Below, one piece after another: positions 29,292 to 36,816 of a stretch of DNA of 64,000 nucleotides; the stretch's first letter is position 1; each line of letters begins with the position of its first letter. This stretch comes from Acidovorax sp. KKS102 (GTDB lineage Bacteria; Pseudomonadota; Gammaproteobacteria; Burkholderiales; Burkholderiaceae_C), in the NCBI RefSeq assembly GCF_000302535.1, contig NC_018708.1:3906001-3970000 (forward strand), written 5' to 3'. Made by a program: the position numbers and the translations under genes. Below the pieces are notes generated by a model. The model was not told the DNA's origin and made no database searches. It saw nothing but the letters and a program-made list of their open reading frames with translations.

Positions 29292-30446
29292 ATGTCTGAT
29301 TTAAGTCTTCAACTGCAGCAGGCCGCAAGCCAACTACCAGTTTCGAGCTACTTTGACGATGCGCTGTTCCAGCGCGAGCTGGAGACCATCTTCCAGCGCG
29401 GGCCCCGCTACGTGGGGCATCAATTGGCTGTGCCCCACGCGGGCGACTACTACGCACTGCCCCAGGAGGGCGAGGGCCGCGCTTTGGTGCGCAACGCCCA
29501 GGGCGGCATAGAGCTGATCTCCAATGTGTGCCGCCATCGGCAAGCGGTCATGCTCAAAGGCAAGGGATCGCTGAACACCCAGCAAAAGGGCAGCGCGGGC
29601 GGCAACATCGTGTGCCCTTTGCACCGCTGGACGTACAACCCCAAAGGCGAGTTGCTGGGCGCGCCGCACTTCGCGCACGACCCATGCTTGAACCTCAACA
29701 ATTACAAGCTGCGCGAATGGAATGGCCTCATCTTTGAAGACAACGGCTATGACGTAGCCGCCGACCTGGCCCAGATGGGACCCCGCGCCGACCTGGACTT
29801 TGATGGCTACGTGCTCGACCACGTGGAGCTGCACGAGTGCAACTACAACTGGAAGACCTTCATCGAGGTCTATCTGGAGGATTACCACGTCGGCCCGTTC
29901 CATCCGGGCTTGGGGCAATTCGTCACCTGCGACGACCTGCGCTGGGAGTTTGGCAAGAACTATTCGGTGCAGACCGTGGGCGTTGCCAACCGCCTGGGCA
30001 AGGCGGGCAGCCCGGTGTACGAGCGCTGGCACAAGGCGCTGCTGGACTACCGCGAAGGCAAGCCGCCGAAGTACGGCGCCATCTGGCTCACGCTGTACCC
30101 ACACATCATGATCGAGTGGTACCCGCATGTGCTCACGGTGTCCACGCTGCACCCCATCAGCCCGACCAAGACGCTGAACATGGTGGAGTTCTACTACCCC
30201 GAGGAAATCGCCGCTTTCGAGCGCGAATTCGTCGAGGCGCAGAAAGCTGCCTATATGGAGACCTGCATCGAGGACGACGAAATCGGCGAGCGCATGGACG
30301 CCGGCCGCAAGGCTTTGCTGGCCCGTGGCGACAACGAGGTGGGCCCTTACCAGAGCCCCATGGAGGACGGCATGCAGCACTTCCACGAGTGGTACCGCGA
30401 GGCCATGGGGAGCGGCACCATCGACCCGGCTGCGGCAAAACGCTGA
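29292..30446 (+). CDS. Rieske non-haem iron oxygenase, alpha-subunit type
   Basis: 384 aa. The Rieske [2Fe-2S] motif is C-R-H (VCRHRQAV, about residues 79-86) and C-P-L-H (about 107-110, CPLHRWTY). The catalytic domain has NWKTFIEVYLEDYHVGPFHP, giving the usual bridging Asp/Glu and two His iron ligands. It could act on an aromatic or a quaternary amine. No reductase or ferredoxin gene is adjacent, so the electron donor is encoded elsewhere. The gene stands alone behind a leader with a terminator-like hairpin. Confidence 0.85.
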   Translation: MSDLSLQLQQAASQLPVSSYFDDALFQRELETIFQRGPRYVGHQLAVPHAGDYYALPQEGEGRALVRNAQGGIELISNVCRHRQAVMLKGKGSLNTQQKGSAGGNIVCPLHRWTYNPKGELLGAPHFAHDPCLNLNNYKLREWNGLIFEDNGYDVAADLAQMGPRADLDFDGYVLDHVELHECNYNWKTFIEVYLEDYHVGPFHPGLGQFVTCDDLRWEFGKNYSVQTVGVANRLGKAGSPVYERWHKALLDYREGKPPKYGAIWLTLYPHIMIEWYPHVLTVSTLHPISPTKTLNMVEFYYPEEIAAFEREFVEAQKAAYMETCIEDDEIGERMDAGRKALLARGDNEVGPYQSPMEDGMQHFHEWYREAMGSGTIDPAAAKR

Positions 30447-30501
30447 ATACAGAGGCAAAACCCCGCCAATCTGCAGGCCCGCCGGGGCTTGCTCTCATTA
30501 C

Positions 30502-30542
30502 AATAGCTACCAGTGCTTAAAAAATAAGCGCTGGCAGCTATT
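30502..30542. repeat. dispersed inverted repeat, copy 4 (best conserved)
   Basis: AATAGCTACCAGTGCTTA (30502-30519) pairs with TAAGCGCTGGCAGCTATT (30525-30542) around a short A-rich loop, with only two mismatched pairs. It lies downstream of the Rieske gene and upstream of the DMT transporter gene, where it could also end transcription. Confidence 0.75.
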
Positions 30543-30586
30543 TTCATTTGTGCGCTCCACGGCGCCCCTCAAGAGATCACAACCCG

Positions 30587-31498
30587 ATGCAAGCCCTTTG
30601 GATGGTGTTGGCCGCGTTCCTGTTTGCCAGCATGGGCGTGTGCGTCAAGATCGCCTCGGACTTCTTCAACTCGGCGGAGCTGGTGTGTTACCGGGGGCTG
30701 ATCGGCATGTTCATCCTGTGGCTGCTGTCACGCTCACAAAACGTGACGCTCGCCACACGGTACCCCGGCATGCACGCCTGGCGTAGCCTCGTGGGGGTGG
30801 CGTCGCTGGGTGCGTGGTTCTACGCCATTGCGCACCTGCCGCTGGCCACCGCCATGACGCTCAACTACATGAGCAGCGTGTGGATCGCGGCCTTCCTGGT
30901 CGGTGGCACGCTGCTGGCCTGGCGGCCTTCTGCCGCCACGCCCCGGCCCGCCCTGCAAGGCCCGCTGGTGCTGACGGTGCTCACCGGGTTCGTCGGCGTG
31001 GTGCTGATGCTGCGCCCCAGCCTGGACCAGAACCAGGCCTTTGCCGGGATGATCGGTCTGATGTCGGGCCTGTCAGCCGCCTTTGCCTACATGCAAGTGG
31101 TGGCGCTGTCGCGCCTCGGCGAACCTGAATCGCGCACCGTCTTCTACTTTGCGGTGGGCTCTGCAGTCGCGGGCGGCGTGGCCATGTTGTTCACCGGCAT
31201 GTCGGACTGGCCGGGCTGGCAAGCGCTGTGGCTGCTGCCCATCGGCGTGCTGGCTGCGGGCGGGCAGCTGTGCATGACGCGCGCCTATGCCAGCGCCAAG
31301 ACCCAGCGCGGCACGCTGGTGGTGGCCAACCTGCAGTATTCAGGCATCGTGTTTGCGGGCATCTACAGCGTGGCTTTGTTTGGTGACAAGATTCCGCCCA
31401 TCGGCTGGATCGGCATGGTCCTCATCGTGGGCAGCGGCATTGTGGCCACCATCTTGCGGGCCCGGGCCGCACCCGGCGCACCGGCCGAAGAACACTGA
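30587..31498 (+). CDS. EamA/DMT-family transporter
   Basis: 303 aa from ATG at 30587, with ten transmembrane helices in two EamA repeats (about 1-140 and 150-290). Typical motifs: LAAFLFASMGVCVKIASDF at the start of repeat one, and VGVASLGAWFYAIAHLPLAT. DMT transporters export amino acids, metabolites or drugs; the substrate cannot be deduced. No ribosome site is strong; AAGAGA lies about 10 nt upstream. Confidence 0.88.
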   Translation: MQALWMVLAAFLFASMGVCVKIASDFFNSAELVCYRGLIGMFILWLLSRSQNVTLATRYPGMHAWRSLVGVASLGAWFYAIAHLPLATAMTLNYMSSVWIAAFLVGGTLLAWRPSAATPRPALQGPLVLTVLTGFVGVVLMLRPSLDQNQAFAGMIGLMSGLSAAFAYMQVVALSRLGEPESRTVFYFAVGSAVAGGVAMLFTGMSDWPGWQALWLLPIGVLAAGGQLCMTRAYASAKTQRGTLVVANLQYSGIVFAGIYSVALFGDKIPPIGWIGMVLIVGSGIVATILRARAAPGAPAEEH

Positions 31499-31599
31499 CC
31501 GATACAAAAACCCGTGCGCGCTGGCGAGGACACAGCCGATCGGGATCGCCACAATAGAGGGCTCCCCGTCCTACCGGTTGCTTTGCACCCACTCTGCCG

Positions 31600-32505
31600 A
31601 TGACCACCTACACCACGCTCATCTCCGCCCCCGACCTGCAAGCCCTTATCGCCAGCGGTGCGCCGCTGATGGTGTTTGACTGCAGCTTCGAACTCATGCA
31701 ACCGACCGCCGGCGCGCAGCAATATGCACAGGCCCACATCCCCGGTGCTGTGTATGCCAACCTGGACAACGACCTTAGCGCCAAGCACGGCGCACCCGGC
31801 GCCACCGGCACTGTGACGGCGCAGGAGGCCGACCAGCCCGCATCGGGCGGCCGCCACCCGCTGCCCAGCCGCGAACGGTTTGCCATGTGGCTGTCCAGCG
31901 TGGGTTTTGCCAACAACATGCAGGCCGTGGTCTACGACCGCCAGGGCGCCAACTATTGCGGCCGCCTGTGGTGGATGCTCAAGTGGGCGGGCCATGACGC
32001 CGTGGCCGTGCTCGACGGCGGGCTACAGGCCTGGCAGGCCGCAGGGGGCGCAGTCAACAGCGGCGAAGAGCCCTCGCACTTCCAGTCCCACTTTGCACTG
32101 AACGAGCCCTTGCGCCAGCTGGCCACGGCCAGCGATGTTCTGGCCCGCCTGCAGAGCCCCGCAGACCAAACCGTGATCGACGCCCGCGCCGGTGCCCGCT
32201 ACCGGGGCGAGGTGGAGCCGCTGGACCCGGTGGCCGGCCACATTCCGGGAGCACTCAACCGGCCGTTTGCCGAAAACATCGGCGCCGACGGCCGCTTCAA
32301 ACCCGCAGCCACACTGCGCGCAGAGTTCGATGCCCTGCTGGCAGGCCGCAATCCTGCAACCGTGGTGCACCAGTGCGGCAGCGGCGTGAGCGCGGTGCCC
32401 AATCTGCTGGCCATGGAGATTGCCGGCCTGGGGCACACCGCACTGTTCGCGGGCAGCTGGAGCGAATGGTGTTCAGACCCCACGCGCCCAGTCGAAAAGG
32501 GTTGA
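31600..32505 (+). CDS. sseA: Sulfurtransferase, 3-mercaptopyruvate type (two rhodanese domains)
   Basis: 301 aa with two rhodanese domains (about 8-145 and 165-295). The active-site loop in the second domain is HQCGSGVSA. CGSGV-type loops mark mercaptopyruvate sulfurtransferases, whereas thiosulfate sulfurtransferases have CRKGVT. The first domain lacks a catalytic Cys and is structural. It transfers sulfane sulfur to acceptors such as thiols or cyanide. Monocistronic, followed by an 8-bp perfect hairpin. Confidence 0.88.
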   Translation: MTTYTTLISAPDLQALIASGAPLMVFDCSFELMQPTAGAQQYAQAHIPGAVYANLDNDLSAKHGAPGATGTVTAQEADQPASGGRHPLPSRERFAMWLSSVGFANNMQAVVYDRQGANYCGRLWWMLKWAGHDAVAVLDGGLQAWQAAGGAVNSGEEPSHFQSHFALNEPLRQLATASDVLARLQSPADQTVIDARAGARYRGEVEPLDPVAGHIPGALNRPFAENIGADGRFKPAATLRAEFDALLAGRNPATVVHQCGSGVSAVPNLLAMEIAGLGHTALFAGSWSEWCSDPTRPVEKG

Positions 32506-32517
32506 AACGCCCCAGTT

Positions 32518-32538
32518 GCGGCGTCTAACGGACGCCGC
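32518..32538 (+). terminator. hairpin after sseA
   Basis: Perfect stem GCGGCGTC (32518-32525), loop TAACG, GACGCCGC (32531-32538), starting 13 nt beyond the stop. No T-run follows, so termination efficiency is uncertain. Confidence 0.45.
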
Positions 32539-32832
32539 GGGTTGCAAAAGCGCAAAAAAGATGGTTTTGCAGGCGCTATCAAAACCATGAGCAGAATTCG
32601 GGGACCGGTGCCTGCCAGTGCAGCAGATGCGCCCCTCTTGAAAGCCAGCCAACGCCTGATCTGCATGTAGGGCAAATTCCTACACAGCCCACCGCGAAAC
32701 CAGACACGCGGCGCAGCCAAACCCCGACTTAATTTCTGATTGGGGCGGTTTCACAATCCATTTCAACGGATCACGCAAAACCTGCAGTCAGCAGGCAACG
32801 CAAGACCCGGTACTGGAAAAAAGGAAGCCGCC
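32539..32832 (+). promoter_or_regulatory. flhDC upstream region
   Basis: About 290 bp of relatively AT-rich non-coding DNA before flhD, consistent with a complex promoter for a flagellar master regulator. I could not assign -35/-10 boxes or regulator sites with confidence. Confidence 0.4.
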
Positions 32833-33159
32833 ATGACCAACGAACAAATCCTCGCTGAAATCCGCGAAGCCAACCTCACCTACCTGATGCTGGCCCAAAC
32901 CCTGATCCGTCAGGACAAGGCCGAAGCAGTTTTCCGTCTGGGCATGAACGAAGAGTCTGCCGATATTCTCGCTTCGCTGTCCGCAGCGCAAGTGATGAAA
33001 CTGGCCTCCCGCAACACGCTACTTTGCAGCTTCCGCGTGGACGACAACCTCGTGTGGAGCTTGCTGACCAACCACTCGGCCAAGAAGGTGGGCAACGACG
33101 CCACCAACACCCTGCACGCCAACATCCTGATGGCCAGCCGCGTGTCGGAAGTGCTCTGA
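32833..33159 (+). CDS. flhD: Flagellar master regulator subunit FlhD
   Basis: 108 aa from ATG at 32833 (MTNEQILAEIREANLTYLML); the longer frame starts upstream of the ribosome site. Helical FlhD core LAQTLIRQDKAEAVFRLGMN and the conserved ASRNTLLCSFRVDDNLVWSL are present. FlhD pairs with FlhC as FlhD4C2 to activate class II flagellar promoters. flhC follows after 44 nt. Confidence 0.95.
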   Translation: MTNEQILAEIREANLTYLMLAQTLIRQDKAEAVFRLGMNEESADILASLSAAQVMKLASRNTLLCSFRVDDNLVWSLLTNHSAKKVGNDATNTLHANILMASRVSEVL

Positions 33160-33203
33160 AGCACTAGCCCACAGCGTTGTCCCGTTCTCACCGAAAGCCC
33201 GCC

Positions 33204-33767
33204 ATGTCCTCCACCACCACCGCCGCCGCCAAAGCCCCTGTCAAAAGCGTTCTGAACGAATCCAAGCAGATCGAACGCGCAGCCATGCTGATCCAGATGG
33301 GCGCCCGCATGCAGGTGCTGGAGTCCGAGACCACGCTGTCGTATGAACGCCTGATCCGCCTGTACAAGGAGATCGCTGGCAAGTCACCCTCCAAAGGCCA
33401 GTTGCCCTTTTCCACCGACTGGTTCCTGACGTGGCAAGAGAACATCCACAGCTCGCTGTTCCTGAACATCTACGAATATCTGTCCAAAGGCGTGGACCTG
33501 GACTCGGTGGAGCTGCTGACCAAGGCCTACCGCCTGTACAACGAACAAGTCGCCACGGCCGAGATCGAGCCCCTGCTGTCCTTCACCCGCGCCTGGCGCC
33601 TGGTGAAATTTGTGGACGCCGGCATGCTGACCCGCACCAAGTGCAGCCAGTGCAGCGGCCAGTTCGTGACCGAGCTGTACGAGAACCGCCACTTCACCTG
33701 CGGCCTATGCAACCCGCCCGCCCGTGCAGGCAAGAGCAAGACCGCCGGCGCACTGATGCTGCATTGA
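33204..33767 (+). CDS. flhC: Flagellar master regulator subunit FlhC
   Basis: 187 aa from ATG at 33204; a TTG at 33177 is less likely. DNA-binding partner of FlhD. The zinc site is complete: CSQC and CGLC separated by about 20 residues near the C-terminus. The FlhC core with LIRLYKEIAGKSPSKGQLPF and WQENIHSSLFLNIY is conserved. In beta-proteobacteria FlhDC sits at the top of the flagellar cascade. Followed by a short hairpin terminator. Confidence 0.95.
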   Translation: MSSTTTAAAKAPVKSVLNESKQIERAAMLIQMGARMQVLESETTLSYERLIRLYKEIAGKSPSKGQLPFSTDWFLTWQENIHSSLFLNIYEYLSKGVDLDSVELLTKAYRLYNEQVATAEIEPLLSFTRAWRLVKFVDAGMLTRTKCSQCSGQFVTELYENRHFTCGLCNPPARAGKSKTAGALMLH

Positions 33768-33803
33768 CACCTTGGCGTGATTTTTGAGCCAAAAGTGCCC
33801 GAT

Positions 33804-33847
33804 GCGCTAGTACCTATTGCCGCGATAGCTATTGATTAGATAGCAAA
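33804..33847. repeat. dispersed inverted repeat, copy 5
   Basis: GCGCTAGTACC (33807-33817) with GATAGCTATTGATTAGATAGC (33825-33845): a degenerate member of the family, between flhC and its terminator. Confidence 0.5.
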
Positions 33848-33848
33848 C

Positions 33849-33869
33849 AAGGCCCTGCTTGGGGCCTTT
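33849..33869. terminator. hairpin terminator between flhC and the convergent FlgO-like gene
   Basis: AAGGCCC (33849-33855), six-nt loop, GGGCCTT (33862-33868), then T-containing sequence. On the minus strand it ends in TTGTTTGCT, so it could work for both convergent genes. A 7-nt tandem repeat (TGCTTTG, TGCTTTC, TGCTTTC; 33871-33891) follows it. Confidence 0.6.
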
Positions 33870-33940
33870 GTGCTTTGTGCTTTCTGCTTTCTGCGGATGG
33901 AATGTGGTGCAAGGCAGAGCACCAAACCGTTACCCATCCA

Positions 33941-34522
33941 TCAACGCCCGGCCAGCAAGGTCCGCACGTTCTCGTCCGCAGGCACCGCGTAGTTGTGTGC
34001 AGCAATCACCTGGTTGCCCACCGGGTTCACCAGCTTGAGGCTGATGTACACCACCGAGGCCGACACTGCGTACGTGCCCACCACCACGGCCTGTGCGTTC
34101 TGCGCCTGGCTGACCTCCCGCACCTCGCGCGACAGCAGCAACTCGCCCTGCTCGCGGTGCAGCACCAGGTTGTCACGCAGCTTCACCTCCGTCACGCGCA
34201 GGCCGCGCTGCACCATGCGCCCCGCAATCTGCTCCGAAAAGATGCGCCCCAGCCGCGACGACTCGTTGAGCCGGTCCACATTCACCAAGGTGGCAACCAG
34301 CACCGGCTGGCTCGCGTCCAGCGGCGCGCTGAGCAGCAAGGCATCTGTCGCCCGTTCGTTGACCTCAATCAGGTCCGTGCGCGACATGCCGCCCGCACTG
34401 TTGCCGTAGTAGTAGCTGTGGACCGGGTTGGTCGAACAGCCCTGCAGCGCCAGGGCCGACACAGCGACCATGCCCAGGCACCACATGGACTTGAGCTTGC
34501 CGGGTTGGAAACGGCGCATCAT
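33941..34522 (-). CDS. FlgO-family outer-membrane lipoprotein
   Basis: 193 aa with a lipoprotein signal (lipobox LQGC, Cys about residue 29). The FlgO domain is recognisable: NERATDALLL, VLVATLVNVDRLNESSRLGR, IFSEQIAGRMVQRGL and VVVGTYAVSASVVYISLKLV. FlgO proteins are outer-membrane or secreted factors linked to flagellar function. Position next to flhDC supports a motility link. The start (ATG at 34522) overlaps the end of the upstream lipoprotein gene (34519). Confidence 0.8.
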   Translation of the reverse strand: MMRRFQPGKLKSMWCLGMVAVSALALQGCSTNPVHSYYYGNSAGGMSRTDLIEVNERATDALLLSAPLDASQPVLVATLVNVDRLNESSRLGRIFSEQIAGRMVQRGLRVTEVKLRDNLVLHREQGELLLSREVREVSQAQNAQAVVVGTYAVSASVVYISLKLVNPVGNQVIAAHNYAVPADENVRTLLAGR

Positions 34523-35253
34523 GGTGCAACCACCCGCCAGGTTTTTACGGGGGTGGGTGGGGGAGGCGGTGGTGGTGGAGGCGGTGGCAACTGCGTCTTG
34601 TACAGCGGCGAATCATCGGGTTCGACGTAGTACACATCTGCCGTGCTCGCGAGGTAGCGGTCGCCACTTTCGAGGGATGTCGTGATGAGCACCTCTGTGC
34701 GCGTCGGCCCGCCTGCGGCAGATCCGTCGATGGCGTATTGCGTGAGGTCCGTCACCGCGCCAAGGGCGGCAACACCCGCCAGCATGGAGCCAGCGCCCTG
34801 GCGGAACAGATACCAGTCTCGCGCCACGCCCACGCCCAGCGCCAGACGTGTCCACGGCATGGGTCCCCAGGTTTGCACGCGGGCGTTGTGCTGGACCACC
34901 TGGGTTTCGAATGTGAGCGTGACTGCCGTCGGTTGCGTGGACAGCACTACGCCGCGATCCAGCAGGCGCGTGATCAGCAGCTTGCGAAAGCCATTATTGA
35001 AGCTGGTGTCGCCAGGGCTCGGAGCCAGATAGATGGGGTACTCGCCAGCTGGCCAGGCGCTGATCTTGCCCGCGATGCGACCCGCCACGTCGTCGGCCAA
35101 CACATCCCAGTGGTGCACGGCGCGCGCTTTCTTCTGGTCGGTGGCCGGATAGTTGTCGGCACGCGGAACATCCAGCGACGAGCATCCGCCCAGCAACACC
35201 GCCAGTGCTGCCGTCGCGAACACGCGTCCACGGAGGGAGTGTTGAGGATTCAT
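34519..35253 (-). CDS. Lipoprotein with C-terminal poly-proline tract
   Basis: 244 aa from ATG at 35253 (MNPQHSLRGRVF), with lipobox LGGC followed by SSLDVP. Upstream in-frame codons lack a ribosome site and would spoil the signal peptide. No family is recognised; the middle part (TFETQVVQHNARVQTWGPMP) looks like an outer-membrane lipoprotein. Residues about 224-234 are an uninterrupted run of eleven Pro in a G-rich DNA tract. Translationally coupled (ATGA) to the FlgO-like gene, so probably part of the same envelope complex. Confidence 0.75.
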   Translation of the reverse strand: MNPQHSLRGRVFATAALAVLLGGCSSLDVPRADNYPATDQKKARAVHHWDVLADDVAGRIAGKISAWPAGEYPIYLAPSPGDTSFNNGFRKLLITRLLDRGVVLSTQPTAVTLTFETQVVQHNARVQTWGPMPWTRLALGVGVARDWYLFRQGAGSMLAGVAALGAVTDLTQYAIDGSAAGGPTRTEVLITTSLESGDRYLASTADVYYVEPDDSPLYKTQLPPPPPPPPPPPTPVKTWRVVAP

Positions 35254-35428
35254 GCGCACACGCCCCTTGTCATGTTGTGATGCCGTCCAATTGCATCGCA
35301 TCATCCTAATGGCCTTGGCAAAGCACCATCGCGGGAACAAAGCCCGTTTTCCGTCGCACTTTGCCAACGCCGCTGGCGATGGGATGGCCACCTACAAAGC
35401 CCGTACCCGGCCTGCCGCACAATCCGCG

Positions 35429-35558
35429 CATGACCGCGCCCTCTGCCGCTCCTTCAGCACCCACCAGCCCAACGACAACCGGCGTTGACGATGGCAGCTC
35501 CGACCCGGCGGTGACCAGCCAGGTCGCAGCAGATGCCAGCCACACGCCAGCCGCCGAC
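35429..35558 (+). pseudogene. 5 prime fragment of a host gene, apparently cut by the prophage
   Basis: The frame from ATG 35429 (MTAPSAAPSAPTSPTTTG) reads 43 codons of Ala/Pro/Thr/Ser-rich sequence, ending at TGA 35559-35561. The TG of that stop is the proposed first dinucleotide of the prophage. A low-complexity N-terminus with no domain is what a truncated gene would leave. The rest should lie beyond the right end of the prophage, outside the window. Confidence 0.4.
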
Positions 35559-35650
35559 TGAACGGGAGTGAGATAAAGAAAGAGTGAGAGGCGCGATAAA
35601 TGGGTAGAACCGGGTTCATCAGGGTAGAAGTGGGCCGGGTCTTATAAAAA
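35559..35650. repeat. candidate left end of the prophage with short direct repeats
   Basis: The sequence begins TGAACGGGAGTGAGATAAAG and contains paired elements: GAGTGAGA at 35566-35573 and 35582-35589, GATAAA at 35572-35577 and 35595-35600, and GGGTAGAA at 35602-35609 and 35622-35629. Terminal TG and clustered short repeats are what transposase-binding ends of Mu-like phages look like. The exact boundary is inferred from the interrupted host frame. Confidence 0.45.
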
Positions 35651-35676
35651 TCCATTTCGCAACAGGAAACCCCGTG

Positions 35677-36003
35677 TCAGGGCCTGTAGACCCACTTGAG
35701 CAGCTCTTCGGCATCGCGCATCAAGTCGGCTGTCGTGCTAGGCGCCAGCGAACTCGCAATCTCCAAGCACCGAATGCGTGACTCCACAAGGGATAGCGAA
35801 CTGTCGGTTCGCTGTTGGGCCATGATGGCTGTCGCGTGAGCGGTAGCGTAGCGATGGATCGCGGACTTGGAAATAGAAAAACCCTCGCGTCGAAGCCATT
35901 CGGAGTGCTCTTCAAACTGGGCGAATCCTGTTGCGAGCAAACGCCCCCGCAACTGATCCTGTAACTCGGCAGGCAAGGAATTGATGGATGTGCTGCGTGG
36001 CAT
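35677..36003 (-). CDS. Second DUF3486 (gp27, small-terminase-like) protein
   Basis: 108 aa from ATG at 36003 (MPRSTSINSLPAELQDQL). Like gp27 at 41555-42103 it begins with a SxxxxLPxEL helix and an atypical HTH (SISKSAIHRYATAH against DVSKSALQRYGSPF). It is much shorter and lacks the C-terminal 75 residues. Leftmost gene of the prophage, 118 bp from the proposed end. It may be a terminase-like decoy or a regulator, or a duplicate in decay; function unknown. Confidence 0.65.
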   Translation of the reverse strand: MPRSTSINSLPAELQDQLRGRLLATGFAQFEEHSEWLRREGFSISKSAIHRYATAHATAIMAQQRTDSSLSLVESRIRCLEIASSLAPSTTADLMRDAEELLKWVYRP

Positions 36004-36017
36004 AGGGTAGTGAAAAA

Positions 36018-36107
36018 CTACTTGAGAGCACCGGCAATGGCCCAAGCAATTACGGAGATGGCGACGACGGGACCCAGCGCGAGTATGTTACCGAGCCCCG
36101 AGAACAT
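36018..36107 (-). CDS. Possible 29-aa membrane peptide after gpG
   Basis: ATG at 36107, weak GGCGG upstream: MFSGLGNILALGPVVAISVI then AWAIAGALK, one hydrophobic helix. The same frame is open all the way back to the gpG stop (TAG at 36156-36158), so it could instead be a readthrough extension. Small and without detectable homologues by eye; listed because it is hydrophobic, well framed and otherwise the 152-bp gap would be empty. Confidence 0.3.
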   Translation of the reverse strand: MFSGLGNILALGPVVAISVIAWAIAGALK

Positions 36108-36155
36108 GCCGCCATGGTCGGCGGCAGCGGGCTGGGAGTATTGGGAGCCAGGACC

Positions 36156-36713
36156 CTATTTGCTGCGCTTTACAACCCAGTTCAGAACAATGTCCCGGAT
36201 CTCGCTGTCGTCCGCTGTGCTGATGCCCAGGAATGGACGTGCCGGGATCTTCACGAAGTGGACCGGAACCGTCACCGTCTTTTCGGTCACCCTCTTGTGC
36301 TTCTTGCTGGCGAACAGGGTTCTTCCGGCGACGCTGCGGTAGCGCACGCTGGCCTGGCGCTCGGGCATGTCGATCTCACCGCCAAATTGGTGGATGGCCG
36401 CGTACTTGGTGTTGCTGCCCACCTCGACCTCTGCATCCCCAGTCACCTGGTAGTGGATGCCGCTGCGCAGGTAGCCGCGCAGGGTGAGCACCTTGTCCTT
36501 GGCGTACTTTTTCCGCCTGGCGTAACGGGGTTGCAATGGTTGCCACGCGGTGCCGTCCGGGGCGGTCTGGACCTTGAAGCGCTTTTGGGTGCTGGCCTGC
36601 AGGTACTCGCCCAGGCGGGGCATGAGGTCATCGGTGCCGGGCTCGCCCAGGCGGGCCAGCATGGCGCGGGCCTGGGCGTCGTTGACGGTGGACTTGATGT
36701 GGGTTCCGGCCAT
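36156..36713 (-). CDS. Phage virion morphogenesis protein (Mu gpG-like)
   Basis: 185 aa. Matches the phage virion morphogenesis family: LGEYLQASTQKRFKVQTAPD, GTAWQPLQPRYARRKKYAKD, VGSNTKYAAIHQFGG and a C-terminal RPFLGIS. It helps finish the head-tail connection. In Mu this gene follows gp30, as here. Its TAG stop is followed by 44 in-frame sense codons. Confidence 0.9.
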   Translation of the reverse strand: MAGTHIKSTVNDAQARAMLARLGEPGTDDLMPRLGEYLQASTQKRFKVQTAPDGTAWQPLQPRYARRKKYAKDKVLTLRGYLRSGIHYQVTGDAEVEVGSNTKYAAIHQFGGEIDMPERQASVRYRSVAGRTLFASKKHKRVTEKTVTVPVHFVKIPARPFLGISTADDSEIRDIVLNWVVKRSK

Positions 36714-36816
36714 GGGGCAAAACTCCTACAATGGTGCTACTTCATCGAGTGAGACGGCCGCGCCAGGCCCGCCAACCCTACGCTCGGAAGGACCCGGTAC
36801 GTGGCGCTGTGCCGGG

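Noticed and set aside
36010..36342. Plus-strand 110-codon frame at the left end of the prophage
   Set aside because: Overlaps gpG antisense, has no ribosome site and no domain; a real minus-strand gene covers most of it.
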